Source: Aquisphaera giovannonii (lineage in GTDB: Bacteria > Planctomycetota > Planctomycetia > Isosphaerales > Isosphaeraceae). From it: a stretch of DNA of 64,000 nucleotides. Where the stretch lies: the NCBI RefSeq assembly GCF_008087625.1, contig NZ_CP042997.1, positions 620,001-684,000 of the forward strand, given 5' to 3'. Of the stretch, positions 17,131-25,859 are shown piece after piece. Under the pieces are notes generated by a model that worked only from the letters and a program-made list of their open reading frames with translations, was not told where the DNA came from and made no database searches. The first letter of the stretch is position 1, and every line of letters starts with the position of its first letter. The position numbers were made by a program, and so were the translations under genes.

Positions 17131-17712
17131 GTGTCACGCGGCCCGGAGGAAATCCTGGAGGAGTGGCTGGTCATCGAGGCCCGGAGCGGCCGCCCGGCCG
17201 CCTTGCAGGCGCTGGCCCGCCGCTGGCACCCGCGGCTCGTCGCCCACGCGTATCGCAGGACCGGCCAGCCGGAGGCGGCCGCCGAGGTCGTCCAGGAGGC
17301 CTGGATCGCCATCATCCGCGGGCTGCGGGGGCTCGAGGACCCCGCCCGCTTCCGCGTCTGGGCCCATCGGATCGTGGACCGCAAGGCGTTCGATTGGATC
17401 CGGCAACGCCGCCGGGGGCGTGAGCTGGTCAGCCGGCTGGCCGACGACCCGTCCCTGCACGGCCCCGGGTGCGACCCGGGTGCCGAGGCCCGTCGGCGCG
17501 AGTCCGAGGGCCGCGAGGAGTCGATCGACCGCCTGCGTTCCGCCCTCCGGCGGCTGCCGGACGACTCCCGGATCCTCCTGGCCCTGTTCTACGTCGACGG
17601 CCTCTCGGTGGTCGAGATCGCCGAGGCCCTCTCGCTGCGGGAGGGCACCGTCAAGTCACGCCTCTTCCACGCCCGGAATCGACTCCGGGAAACCCTGGAG
17701 GCCCGCCCATGA
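17131..17712 (+). CDS. ECF-type RNA polymerase sigma factor
   Basis: A 193-residue sigma-70-family protein. I choose the GTG at 17131 (VSRGPEEILEEW), preceded by a purine-rich GGGGGGAAA. The upstream in-frame ATG would add 36 residues of unconserved Arg-rich sequence. Region 2 is seen in HPRLVAHAYRRTGQPEAAAEVVQEAWIAI and FRVWAHRIVDRKAFDWIRQ. Region 4 is seen in LRRLPDDSRILLALFYVDGLSVVEIAEALSLREGTVKSRLFHAR. Its stop overlaps the start of the next gene (ATGA), so the two are translationally coupled. The partner is a small membrane protein rather than a recognisable zinc-type anti-sigma. Confidence 0.88.
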   Translation: MSRGPEEILEEWLVIEARSGRPAALQALARRWHPRLVAHAYRRTGQPEAAAEVVQEAWIAIIRGLRGLEDPARFRVWAHRIVDRKAFDWIRQRRRGRELVSRLADDPSLHGPGCDPGAEARRRESEGREESIDRLRSALRRLPDDSRILLALFYVDGLSVVEIAEALSLREGTVKSRLFHARNRLRETLEARP

Positions 17713-18146
17713 AGCCCCACGACCGCGACTTCGACGACCTGTTGTCCGAAGCCCTCTCCCGCGAGGAGGCCGAGGTCTTCCGCCGCCTCGGCAAGCCCTC
17801 GGTCTTCCACCTCGTCACCGACACCTTCCGAGGCACGATGCGATGGCTGAACATCCTGGGCTACGCCGTCACCATCGTCGTCTTCGGGCTGGGCATCGTC
17901 TGCCTCGTCGGGCTCCTCGGCACCGATCGCCCGCCGATGATGCTCCGATGGGGGCTGGGCTTCGGCACCTGCGTGCTGACCGTCATGGCCCTGAAGGTCT
18001 GGTTCTGGATGGAGATGCAGCGGCACTCGCTCCTGCGCGAGATCAAGCGCGTGGAACTCCAGGTCGCCCACCTCGGCGCTCAGCTCCGCGACGCGAGGCT
18101 CGTCCCCGGGCCGCATGCCGACGAGTCCGGCCGCGGGCCGTCGTGA
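17709..18146 (+). CDS. Small two-helix membrane protein, DUF6768-like
   Basis: A 145-residue protein beginning MKPHDRDFDDLLSEAL, overlapping the sigma-factor stop by four bases. Two hydrophobic segments are visible: ILGYAVTIVVFGLGIVCLVG (about residues 49-68) and a second around LGFGTCVLTVMALKVWFW (about 82-99). A charged helix follows (LLREIKRVELQVAHLGAQL). Small proteins of this DUF6768-like form are often coded directly behind ECF sigma genes. A role as membrane regulator of that sigma factor is my inference from the coupling; no zinc motif is present. Confidence 0.7.
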   Translation: MKPHDRDFDDLLSEALSREEAEVFRRLGKPSVFHLVTDTFRGTMRWLNILGYAVTIVVFGLGIVCLVGLLGTDRPPMMLRWGLGFGTCVLTVMALKVWFWMEMQRHSLLREIKRVELQVAHLGAQLRDARLVPGPHADESGRGPS

Positions 18147-18213
18147 GAGCTCGTCCCGCAGGAGACCATCAGCCACGGGCGGCCGGGCGTGGCGGACCGG
18201 GATCCGACGCCGT

Positions 18214-18259
18214 AAACATCGGAAGCCGGGTAGGGAACCCTACCCGGCTTCCGATGTTT
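18214..18259 (+). terminator. Perfect 22-bp-arm hairpin after the sigma/DUF6768 operon
   Basis: Two perfectly complementary 22-base arms (18214-18235 and 18238-18259) are separated only by AA. The right arm ends in TTT. It begins 68 bases after the last stop codon. An intrinsic terminator is likely, but the exceptional symmetry would also suit a palindromic mobile element. Confidence 0.55.
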
Positions 18260-18414
18260 GGTGCCTCGCCTGCCGCTCGCGGCGGGTGCAATACCGGGCG
18301 GCGGACCGCCGGGTAGCAGAATGGTTTGGCGCGGAGCACTGGCAAAGCACACAGATGTTATCGGCTCGCGTTCGGCCGGGCTTGAGGGCGTCTCGCCCTC
18401 CCGCCAGGGACCCC

Positions 18415-18468
18415 GGGGTCAGACACGGATCCAGGGGAATCGGGAGAACCCAAAAGAGACCTGACCCC
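18415..18468. repeat. REP-like element bounded by GGGGTCAG / CTGACCCC
   Basis: The segment starts GGGGTCAGAC and ends ACCTGACCCC, giving short terminal inverted repeats around 38 internal bases. Elements with these ends are familiar in planctomycete and proteobacterial spacers, often linked to REP-associated transposases. No such transposase is in this window. Confidence 0.5.
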
Positions 18469-18601
18469 GAGGGCTCCGGAGCCCCGAGGGATGCAACGCA
18501 CCGGGGATGGCTCAAGTTGGATTCCGGGGGGGTGATTCGACCGGTCCGCCGGAACTCGACTCAAAGCCCGGGGTTCCGTCATTAGGTCGTAAGCCCGCCG
18601 T

Positions 18602-18923
18602 GGCATCGTCCCAAATGATAGGGGAGCCATCACGGGGAGGTTGACGGTTGGCACCGCCCTGCATGTACGGGTGACCACGATCGTCGGGTCGTGGTTCGGA
18701 CGGGCGAAGCCTCCAGCCTCTCACGTCAGTGCGACCCGGGAGGCCGGGGCATCGAGGCGAGGACGAGCTTCCTCCCGCGGGCCGGGGCCGGCCCCCCAGA
18801 TCCGGCTGACGCCGGAGGCTGGAGGCTTCGCCCGTCCGAACCACCCGCTCACGCGGGTGGTCACGTGTCCAGAAATTCCCCGGCGAAGTGTGAAGTTGGG
18901 GCTCCAGCATTTGGGACGGTGCC
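18602..18923. repeat. 322-bp nested inverted-repeat element
   Basis: Three nested pairs of complementary arms are seen. The outer arms, 18602-18617 and 18908-18923, match at 15 of 16 bases. The middle arms are GTGACCAC at 18671-18678 and GTGGTCAC at 18857-18864. The inner arms, 18691-18720 and 18815-18844, are perfectly complementary over 30 bases. The centre is about 94 bases and GC-rich. No coding capacity is apparent. It may be a MITE-like or collapsed palindromic element. The spacer from 18147 to 19107 otherwise holds a 14-bp palindrome at 19046-19059 and no credible gene. Confidence 0.65.
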
Positions 18924-19107
18924 GCCCGCCGTTCAGCGGCAAGCCATCGTGCACGAAGAATTTTGGCGTGGGCACCGCCCCCCCCGGAATCCATCCTGAG
19001 CGTAAGCGAAATCAGCGTGGGGTTGTCAAACATGGGTCCAGGGCATGGCCCATGGGCCAGCTTTTGTCCTTGGTCTTTCCGTCTTCTGTCGCGCCTCCCT
19101 GTGCTGG

Positions 19108-19992
19108 TCAACCGCGGGGCAAATCTTCCTCGTCGGTCTTGCGGTCGTGCCCCACGAGCCGCTGCATCTCGAGCGCGGGGACGGGGACGTGCTGGAGGTG
19201 GTCCGGGATGCCCTCGGCGCGGCGGTAGAGCTTGTGGACGGCGTCGGCGGTGGGGGCGATCCGGCGGCGCTCCTCGCGCCAGCGGAGGAGCTCCTCGGCG
19301 GCCTTCGGCTCCTCCAGGGCGATCGGGAGCTCGCGGGCCCGGGCGCCCTGGAACGTCGCGTGGGGGACCGGCACGAGCTGCGCGAGGCTCTCCCCCTTCG
19401 CGAAGTCCACGACGCCGGGCTCGACGACCTTCCAGTTGATCGTGAACGTGTAGTTCAGCCACCAGGTCTCCACGACCCCCTCCAGGGGGACGCAGTTGGG
19501 CTTCCAGCGGTTGCCGGGCCCCTTGGTGAGGAGGTCCCAGCCGGTCGAGGTGCGGAAGAGCCAGGGGGGCGAGAACGTGACGATGCCGGAGCCGAACTGG
19601 CTCTTGATGGCCGGGGCGTAGGCCGGGTCGGCCTCGACGACGAGGCCGTCGGGCCCGGGCGAGCCGTCCCAGGTGACGCGGACGTCGGTCGGGCAGAGGA
19701 CCTGCCATCCCCACTGGTTGGCGATCACGAGCGGCAGGCAGTGGTACGCATGCGGGTTGCCGTCCATCCAGTTCCTGCGCCGGGGCGAGGGGCGGAGGAC
19801 CCAGCCGGCTCCCCAGCCCTCCGGCGCGACCACGCGGAGGGCCTTCAGCTCCAGGGGCGCGGGGGGCGTCCCGGCGGCGGCGAGCCTGCGCTCGAGCTCG
19901 GCGATCCTCGCCTCCAGCTCGCGACGGGTCGGCCCGCCGGCCGGGTCCGCCGCCCCGGGTCGGTCGTCCCGCGGGTCATCCTCGGTCTGCAT
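19108..19992 (-). CDS. DUF6065-family protein
   Basis: A 294-residue protein with no signal peptide. The ATG at 19992 has GGGAG six bases upstream. A short acidic N-terminus and coiled-coil-like segment (RRELEARIAELERRLAAAG) precede the conserved domain. That domain contains NPHAYHCLPLVIANQWGWQVLCP, FGSGIVTFSPPWLFRTS, GWDLLTKGPGN, NYTFTINWKV and FAKGESLAQLVPVPH. These match my memory of DUF6065, a family of unknown function often found in secondary-metabolite or iron/oxygenase contexts. The C-terminal region is charged and probably helical. No functional neighbour is apparent, so function is unknown. Confidence 0.7.
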   Translation of the reverse strand: MQTEDDPRDDRPGAADPAGGPTRRELEARIAELERRLAAAGTPPAPLELKALRVVAPEGWGAGWVLRPSPRRRNWMDGNPHAYHCLPLVIANQWGWQVLCPTDVRVTWDGSPGPDGLVVEADPAYAPAIKSQFGSGIVTFSPPWLFRTSTGWDLLTKGPGNRWKPNCVPLEGVVETWWLNYTFTINWKVVEPGVVDFAKGESLAQLVPVPHATFQGARARELPIALEEPKAAEELLRWREERRRIAPTADAVHKLYRRAEGIPDHLQHVPVPALEMQRLVGHDRKTDEEDLPRG

Positions 19993-20380
19993 GACGGTCT
20001 CCCTCGGGGAAGAGGCGACGCCCGGCCGCCCAGGGGGGCTTCCCCGGCCCTTCGCCAGGATGACGCCATCATGGTCCGCGTGTCACCGGGGAGGAAGCCC
20101 GATCGTCCGACGGTGCGCCGGGAGCCGTCGCCGAGGCCATCTCCGGGGTCAAGAAGCCCCGCGACCTCAGGGCGCGGGCCATCTCCGGAGACGGGCCATC
20201 CTCCCGGCTTCCTCGGCGTCGAGTCGGCCTCCGGGCGTACGATCCGTGCTCCCCATCGAGGTCGAGGCCATACGGTCCCGGGCTTGCGACATCGGGATGA
20301 GTCGCTCGGGCGTTGAGAGTCTGTCCCATAAGCGACGCTTCCTGGAAGCCTCGTGAAGAAGGCCGGCCGATCCCGGTCCT

Positions 20381-20466
20381 CCCCCTTACGAAGGGGGAGT
20401 CAGAGGGGGTGTATCGGTCCAGGCCGAGGCGATCGAACTCACCCCCCTGTATCCCCCCTTCGTAAG
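20381..20466. repeat. Palindromic dispersed repeat, split by a MITE
   Basis: The left end is CCCCCTTACGAAGGGGG (20381-20397). The right end is a similar CCCCCCTT-CGTAAG stem whose final G run now lies beyond the MITE at 20720. Between them are complementary tracts (AGAGGGGGTGTATC-like and ACCCCCCTGTATC-like). Rejoining 20466 to 20720 restores the right-hand hairpin, so this element pre-dates the MITE insertion. Confidence 0.7.
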
Positions 20467-20710
20467 GCAGTGCTGTCCGGGTCTTATAGCGGATGTACAG
20501 GGTATCTACCCTTGCTCCACAGGCCTTCGGAGCTTCCCTAGTCCGCCGCAGAACCCCCGGATTAACAGGTGGCATGAACACAGGAAAAATCTGCTACCTG
20601 TTCACATTGTGGAAAGCTCTCGCGTGACAGATGAGAACCGCCTTTAAGCCTCTATGGCCTCTGCGATTATGGCAATACTGCACCTGCACACAAGACCCGG
20701 ACAGCACTGC
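20467..20710. mobile_element. 244-bp MITE with 19-bp terminal repeats and 9-bp target duplication
   Basis: The left terminus is GCAGTGCTGTCCGGGTCTT (20467-20485). Its exact reverse complement forms the right terminus (20692-20710). The flanks carry an identical 9-bp direct repeat, CTTCGTAAG, at 20458-20466 and 20711-20719. The interior has lower GC than its surroundings and no open frame of note. Perfect TIRs plus a target duplication show a recent transposition of a non-autonomous element. A 9-bp duplication would suit an IS4-like parent, but the family is an inference. No matching transposase is in this window. Confidence 0.85.
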
Positions 20711-20811
20711 CTTCGTAAGGGGGGAAGCGGATCCGGCCCTCCGCGATGACCGGGGCACTCCGAAGGAGTCAGGGCCCCTCGGCGCAGGCTTATGAGACAG
20801 TCACTGAGTCC

Positions 20812-21420
20812 TCACGGCGTTGGAGGGCGCCTCCATCCCACCGAGATGGCCCACCGGAGGAACGCCCCGCGTCGCGTCTCCCGGTCAACACGCGGCATCT
20901 CCCCGTCCTGAGCGGCACCCTCTCGCATCCGCCGGGTGTTCTCCTCCATGGGGGGGAGGCCCAGCGCCTCTCGCCGTTCGTCCACGTGCTCCGCGTCCTC
21001 GATCGGGTGCGGGCTGAGCTCCCCCCGATCGTCCCAGTCGTATTGCGTCCCGTATCGCTGCGGTCTCCCCTCGAAGACGCGGATCCGGTCCTCGAGCATG
21101 GCCACCTCGACGCAGGGCACTTCGCCCCGGCTCGCCGCGTCCTGGAGGAGCACGAGGCACCGCCTCTGGAAATCAGGCTGGGCGATCGCGTGCTGGAGGA
21201 TCATCCACGCGGCCCGCGAGCCGTCCTCGCCCGCGACGCTCCGGCCCGGCCACCCACGGGAGGCGATGATCTCGGCGAGGCGTGCCGCGTTCCCGTCGTG
21301 GACCGCCCGCATCTCGGGATGGTAGCCGTCGAAGAGCGAGCCGTCGGCCGCGAGCCTCGCCCGCGTGGCCTGGTCCTCGTCCGCCATGGCCACGAGCTCT
21401 CGCCGGAGCGCTTCATCCAT
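20812..21420 (-). CDS. DUF6624-family protein
   Basis: A 202-residue soluble protein starting MDEALRRELVAMADEDQ. Conserved-looking blocks are LVAMADEDQATRARL, NAARLAEIIASRGWPGRSVAGEDGSRAAWMILQHA, QRRCLVLLQDAASRGEV and YGTQYDWDDRGELSPHPIEDAEHVDERREALGLPPMEENTRRM. These fit my recollection of DUF6624, a family of unknown function. The C-terminal 30 residues are poorly conserved in appearance. It is a single gene on the minus strand; downstream lies the MITE-containing spacer. Confidence 0.75.
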   Translation of the reverse strand: MDEALRRELVAMADEDQATRARLAADGSLFDGYHPEMRAVHDGNAARLAEIIASRGWPGRSVAGEDGSRAAWMILQHAIAQPDFQRRCLVLLQDAASRGEVPCVEVAMLEDRIRVFEGRPQRYGTQYDWDDRGELSPHPIEDAEHVDERREALGLPPMEENTRRMREGAAQDGEMPRVDRETRRGAFLRWAISVGWRRPPTP

Positions 21421-22118
21421 CGAACGGTCCCCCGAGACGCCGGAGTGGGTGTAGGTCCGGACTTCCCGGAGGAGGACGGACCCGTCGGATCGCGACGATT
21501 GCGATGGTTTTATCCCGGGCGAAACCCGAGAAATCCGCCGGGTGGGATTCGAAAACGTGCAAGCATGGCGCTAGTCCTTTATGGGGAGACGCGGTTCGCC
21601 TCGGGTCGTCGGAGCGGGGATCGCGGATCGCGGGGAGGCGATGGTGCGGGCCCCCGAACGGGTTTCTTTCGTCCTCGCGGAAAGTCGGGGCGGTGTCGCG
21701 CGGAGCGTATTCGGGGGCGCCCTGCGAATCCGCCGCACGGAAGGCGCGGGGGCTCTTTGGCAACCCGGTGTTCGGCGCGGAATCGCGATCGCCGTCCGAT
21801 CGCGCAGAGCCTTCGGGACGGCGGATTCGGCCCGCGAATGGGGGTGGCGAAGCCGATTTTTTCTCGCTCCAAACCTTGGGAGGCCAAGGGGAAGCGTCAA
21901 GAATGCCGCGACAGGAGTCGCGACGCCTGGACCCACCGACGGGATTGCGGTCCGCTGCATCGTGCGTGACCTTTCGTCCCCGACAGGACCGTTCGCCGGG
22001 GCTTACGGGCGGTCGCGAGGGACGCGGAGCGAGGCGGAGCACGCCCGGAAATCGAGGGAGTTGGGGCCGGGAGCCCGCCCGGGTTTCCCTCCGCCGCGGC
22101 GTTCCCGGGCGCCGCGGA
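21421..22118. other. Intergenic region, no gene supported
   Basis: Several overlapping open frames exist on both strands, but all are Arg/Pro-rich with no recognisable motif, as expected by chance at this GC. A weak hairpin (CCTTGG-GAGG-CCAAGG, 21874-21889) could end transcription of the gene at 22119-23780. Nothing else was seen. Confidence 0.4.
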
Positions 22119-23780
22119 TCAGGACCTGCGGAAGGTGAGGCCCGCCCCTTGCTGGTTGGAGCCGGTCGGCGGGGCGAAGAGGAAGGTGCCGTCGCCCTTC
22201 TCCGTGACCTTGCCGACCAGCGGCGGGCCGTCGGACTGGAGGAGGGCCATCGTGCCGTCCTTGTACCCGGCGCGGCCGGAGAGGGTCTGGGCCTTGCCCT
22301 TCGTGTTGACCTCCCAGGTGAATTCGCCGTCGGCCTGCAAGGTCAGGGTGATCGCCACGTCGGCGGAGGGGTTCGCCTTCCAGGTGCCCACCAGGGCCGG
22401 CGGAGGCGGGGGCGGCGGCTCGGACGGGGGTGGGCCGTCGGGCGTCCTAGCCCCGGGGTTGGCCGCCGCGCCCGCATTCGCGTCCGCGACTTCGCCGGCG
22501 GGCGCGGCCGCACCGGCGGGGGCATCGCCCTGCGGGGTGCGTTCGGCAACCCTGCGGAAGGCCTTGGCGAACGAGGCCGCGAGCTTGTCGTCGGGCTGGA
22601 GGGCCACGACCTTCTCGTACTGCGACGCGGCCGCCTGCTGGTGGCCCTGGACCATGTAGTGGTAGGCGAGCAGGAAGTGGCCCGCCGGGTCCGCCGGCTT
22701 CGCCTTCACCGCGGCCTCCAGGGCGCGGACCTGGCCGGTGTAGGCCTCCACGTCGGGGTAGAGGCCGACGAGCGTGGCCCAGCTCCACGCCGGGCCCGCG
22801 GAGAGGACCGCGTAGGCGACGGCCGCCGCCTCCTCGTAGCGTTTCAGGGCGAACAGGCAGAGGGCCCGGAACTGGTGCACGGCCGGCTGGTCGGGCCGGT
22901 CCTTGATCGCCCGGTCGGTCAGGTCCAGGGCCTTCGCGTAGTCGCCGGCCTTGAAGGCGTGCTTCGCCGTCGCGATGAGCTGCTCGACGACCTGGTCGTC
23001 CGTCGGCTCGTCGGCCCGGTCGAAGGGGTCGCCGGCCGGCTTGATCGGCTGCCGGTAGTCGTAGGCGCCGCCGACCATCGCCGGCACGGTGGCCATCAGC
23101 TCGTTGTAATAGGGGTTGGCGTAGCCGCCGTACAGCCAGTCGCCGGCCACCGAGCCGAGGCCCCAGGCGCCGTAGTTCCCCAGGCCCCACGTCGGGAAGT
23201 AGTCATAAACGCCGAATCCATTTGTGTAAATCGGTGCGTTGATGACCGTCCCCAGCTCCCCCGGCCCGAACGCGCCGTAGGCCCCGGTCCCGAAGCCGTA
23301 GAGGCCGCCGCCGTAGCCCCAGCCGCCCCAGCCCAGGCCGGTGTTCCACCCGCCGCCCCAGCCGAGGCCGCCGTACCCGAGGCCCCCGTAGCCGAGGCCG
23401 CCGTACCCGAGGCCCCCGTAGCCGAGGCCGCCGTACCCGAGGCCGCCATACCCGCCGCCCCAGCCGAGGCCGCCATACCCGCCGTTCCAGCCGAAGCCCC
23501 CGTAGCCCAGGCCCACGCCGGGCTGCCCGCCGAAGGCGAGGCCCCGGCCGCCCATCCAGACGTTCCGCCCGGTGCCGCCCATGAAGATGTTCTGGCCCGT
23601 CCCCCCCATGAAGATGTTGTTGCCGCCGAATCCGGGGCGGGCCATGCCGCCCATGCCGCGGTTCATGGGCATGCCCGGGTGGGTCATGCCGCCCATCCGG
23701 CGCTGGGCGTAGGCCGGGGCGACGGCCGCGAGGAGGGCGAGCAGTCCGAGGAACGGGAGCGGTCGCAGCGGGCGGATCAT
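22119..23780 (-). CDS. Exported Gly-rich TPR protein
   Basis: A 553-residue protein. I start at the ATG at 23780 because it directly opens a signal peptide (MIRPLRPLPFLGLLALLAAVAPAYAQ). A Gly/Tyr/Trp/Asn-rich tract follows (about residues 27-200), including tandem GYGGL units. A TPR region comes next (about 255-400) with AFKAGDYAKALDLTDRAIKDRP, FRALCLFALKRYEEAAAVAYAVL and LAYHYMVQGHQQAAASQYEKVVALQP. A Pro-rich linker leads to a C-terminal beta domain (LVGTWKANPSADVAITLTL ... GLTFRRS) resembling lipocalin-like or TIGR03066/03067-like modules. Probably exported. Function is unknown; protein-protein interaction is likely from the TPRs. Confidence 0.85.
   Translation of the reverse strand: MIRPLRPLPFLGLLALLAAVAPAYAQRRMGGMTHPGMPMNRGMGGMARPGFGGNNIFMGGTGQNIFMGGTGRNVWMGGRGLAFGGQPGVGLGYGGFGWNGGYGGLGWGGGYGGLGYGGLGYGGLGYGGLGYGGLGYGGLGWGGGWNTGLGWGGWGYGGGLYGFGTGAYGAFGPGELGTVINAPIYTNGFGVYDYFPTWGLGNYGAWGLGSVAGDWLYGGYANPYYNELMATVPAMVGGAYDYRQPIKPAGDPFDRADEPTDDQVVEQLIATAKHAFKAGDYAKALDLTDRAIKDRPDQPAVHQFRALCLFALKRYEEAAAVAYAVLSAGPAWSWATLVGLYPDVEAYTGQVRALEAAVKAKPADPAGHFLLAYHYMVQGHQQAAASQYEKVVALQPDDKLAASFAKAFRRVAERTPQGDAPAGAAAPAGEVADANAGAAANPGARTPDGPPPSEPPPPPPPALVGTWKANPSADVAITLTLQADGEFTWEVNTKGKAQTLSGRAGYKDGTMALLQSDGPPLVGKVTEKGDGTFLFAPPTGSNQQGAGLTFRRS
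23361..23450 (-). repeat. Three tandem 30-bp units coding GYGGL repeats
   Basis: The units 23361-23390 and 23391-23420 are identical. The unit at 23421-23450 differs at two bases near its end. Each encodes two GYGGL pentapeptides with alternating codon choice. Such a tract is prone to slippage, so length variation between strains is expected. Confidence 0.85.
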
Positions 23781-23885
23781 GGGGGGCCTCGCGGTCCGGG
23801 CCGATGTCGGGGGCTGACATGGATCTTCCCGGAACCGCGGCCCGACCGTCAAGCGCCCCGAGGGCGCGGGGGGCACGGCGCTCGC

Positions 23886-24920
23886 TCAGCCGCCTCGACG
23901 CGGGGGGTTGCAAGAGTCGCGGAGCGAGGCGCCGGCGAACCGGGCCTCGAAGGCGTGCAGCCCGAACTCCTGCGAGAGGTCCTGGCAGACCCGGATGCCG
24001 CGGACGCTGTTCCCCTTCGCGTCCAGCGGGGGCGAGTAGACGCCGATCCCCGCGACCCCGGGCACGACGGCGACGATGCCGCCGGCCACGCCGCTCTTGG
24101 CCGGCAGGCCGGTCCGGTAGGCCCATTCCCCGGCGAAGTCGTACATCCCGCAGGTGAGCATGATGCTCAGCACGTCCTTCACGTACGACGGCTCCAGCGC
24201 GGTCTCGCCCGTGAGGGGGTTCCGGCCTCCGTCGGCGAGCGTCGCGCCCATGACCGCGAGGTCGCGGCAGGTCACCAGCGCGGAGCACTGCTGGAAGTAG
24301 AGCTCCAGCGACTCCTCCACGCGGTCGCCGACCATGCCGAAGTTGCGCATCAGGTGGGCGATCGCCCGGTTGCGATGCCCGGTCGTCCGCTCGGAGAGGA
24401 AGACCGCGTTGTCGATGTGGACGTCGCGGCCGGTGAAGCGCCGGAACATCGCCATCAGCCGCTTGAACCGCTCGCCGGCGTCGGCGCCCTCGATCAGGTC
24501 CGTCGTCGCGATCGCGCCGGCGTTGACCATCGGGTTGAACGGCCGGTTCGTCGCCTCGTCCAGGATGATCGCGTTGAAGGCCTCGCCGGTGGGCTCGACG
24601 CCGACCCGCCGGAGCACCCCGTCGCGGCCGTGGTCCTGGAGCGCCATGCCGAAGACGAAGGGCTTGGAGATCGACTGGATGCTGAAGGGGCGGCCGGAGT
24701 CGCCGATCTCGAAGACCAGGCCGTCCACGGTGGCCACGCTGATGCCGAACCACGAGGGGTCCGCCAGGGCCAGCTCCGGGATGTACGTCGCGACCGCCCC
24801 GTCGGCCAGGCCCGCGTGGCGGCGGTGCAGCTCCTGGAGGGTCTTCCGGAAGGGCGCCGCGGCGGCCCGCATCTTGCCGATCAGGGGGTCGATCGCCTCG
24901 GCGTCGGTCTCGGCATTCAC
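23886..24920 (-). CDS. glsA: Glutaminase A
   Basis: A 344-residue homologue of the beta-lactamase-fold glutaminases, which hydrolyse L-glutamine to glutamate and ammonia in the cytosol. The catalytic SxxK motif is present as [10 protein letters not shown] (Ser83, Lys86). Other family blocks are [83 protein letters not shown] and [32 protein letters not shown]. The length is slightly above the usual 305-330 because of a longer N-terminus. The start codon is GTG at 24920, with GGAG about 11 bases upstream. It follows the FHA/MinD genes on the same strand after a gap of about 100 bases. Confidence 0.95.
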   Translation of the reverse strand: MNAETDAEAIDPLIGKMRAAAAPFRKTLQELHRRHAGLADGAVATYIPELALADPSWFGISVATVDGLVFEIGDSGRPFSIQSISKPFVFGMALQDHGRDGVLRRVGVEPTGEAFNAIILDEATNRPFNPMVNAGAIATTDLIEGADAGERFKRLMAMFRRFTGRDVHIDNAVFLSERTTGHRNRAIAHLMRNFGMVGDRVEESLELYFQQCSALVTCRDLAVMGATLADGGRNPLTGETALEPSYVKDVLSIMLTCGMYDFAGEWAYRTGLPAKSGVAGGIVAVVPGVAGIGVYSPPLDAKGNSVRGIRVCQDLSQEFGLHAFEARFAGASLRDSCNPPRRGG

Positions 24921-25021
24921 GATGGCCCCGCTCCTCTCTGGATGCCCGGGCGCGGCGCGGCCGGGCCTCGCCTCGGATTTCGGTCAGGGATCTCGGCTCG
25001 CTCCGGCCGGCGCGGCTCGGC

Positions 25022-25789
25022 TCAGCCCAGCATGCGGGCGGCGACCTGGGCCAGGCCCTGGGTGATCGGGTGGGTCGGGTGGCGGACGGCGAAGATGCTC
25101 TCGCTGGCCAGCCGGGCCATGTCCCCGTCCAGCGGCAGCATGCCGATCACCGGCGCCTTGAAGGCGGCCTCGGCCTGGAGCCGCAGCCGGTCCCAGTCCA
25201 CGCCCGGCGGCACCTTGTTGATCAGGAGCTGGAGCGAGTGGACGTCGAGCTGCCGGGCCAGCTCCACGGTGACCGCGGTCCCCTGGAAGTCCTGGTTGTC
25301 CGGCCGCATGATCAGCAGCACGAAGTCGGCGATGGCGATGGACAGCAGGGTCTCCTCGTTGACCCCCGGGTGCGTGTCGATGAGCAGGAGGTCCAGGTCC
25401 AGCGTGGCGACGAGGTCGCGGAGCCCGTCGGTGAGCAGGCCGATGTCGTAGCCCTCGCGGAGGATCCGCGAGATCTCCCCGGGCTTGACGCTGGAGGGGA
25501 TCAGGAAGACCCTGGCCCGGGGCGACGCCGCGGCCGCCTCGCCGAGCGCCGGGGTCACGTCGTGGGCGGCCTCGTGGACGGGGCAGCGGCCCCAGAGGTA
25601 GTCGTTGAGCGAGTGGCGGATCCGGTCCGCCCGCAGGCCGAAGATGACGTGGATCCCGGGCGAATGGATGTCGGTGTCGATGACGCCGACGCGCTTCCCC
25701 GCCCCGGCCAGCAGCGCCGCCAGGCTGGCCGTCACGTTCGACTTCCCCGTCCCGCCGCGGAACGAGTGGATCGCCATGATCTTCCCCAT
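25022..25789 (-). CDS. MinD/ParA-like ATPase with SFRGGTGKS Walker A
   Basis: A 255-residue P-loop ATPase of the SIMIBI/MinD class. AGGAGA lies six bases before the ATG at 25789; the GTG two codons upstream would have no spacing, so the ATG is preferred. The deviant Walker A is SFRGGTGKSN with Arg11 where MinD and ParA have the signature Lys11. Further motifs are GVIDTDIHSPGIHVIFGL (switch I region), LLIDTHPGVNEETLLSIAIADFVLLIMRPD (Walker B/switch II) and LLINKVPPGVD (base-recognition-like). No C-terminal amphipathic MTS is obvious. It sits 70 bases downstream of the FHA-domain gene and probably forms an operon with it. Its cargo or partner is unknown. Confidence 0.88.
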   Translation of the reverse strand: MGKIMAIHSFRGGTGKSNVTASLAALLAGAGKRVGVIDTDIHSPGIHVIFGLRADRIRHSLNDYLWGRCPVHEAAHDVTPALGEAAAASPRARVFLIPSSVKPGEISRILREGYDIGLLTDGLRDLVATLDLDLLLIDTHPGVNEETLLSIAIADFVLLIMRPDNQDFQGTAVTVELARQLDVHSLQLLINKVPPGVDWDRLRLQAEAAFKAPVIGMLPLDGDMARLASESIFAVRHPTHPITQGLAQVAARMLG

Positions 25790-25859
25790 TCGCACTCTCC
25801 TGGCCCCGGATTGCTCGTGGTCGAACCGACTCGCCGCCCGCGCCGCGCCTCGCCCTGGC

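Noticed and set aside
18512-19714. A 400-residue minus-strand open frame across the palindromic spacer
   Set aside because: It reads through inverted-repeat arms and into another frame of the DUF6065 gene. No motif was recognised.
21282-25451. A 1389-residue plus-strand open frame
   Set aside because: It runs antisense to DUF6624, the TPR protein, glutaminase and part of MinD, all with recognisable motifs.
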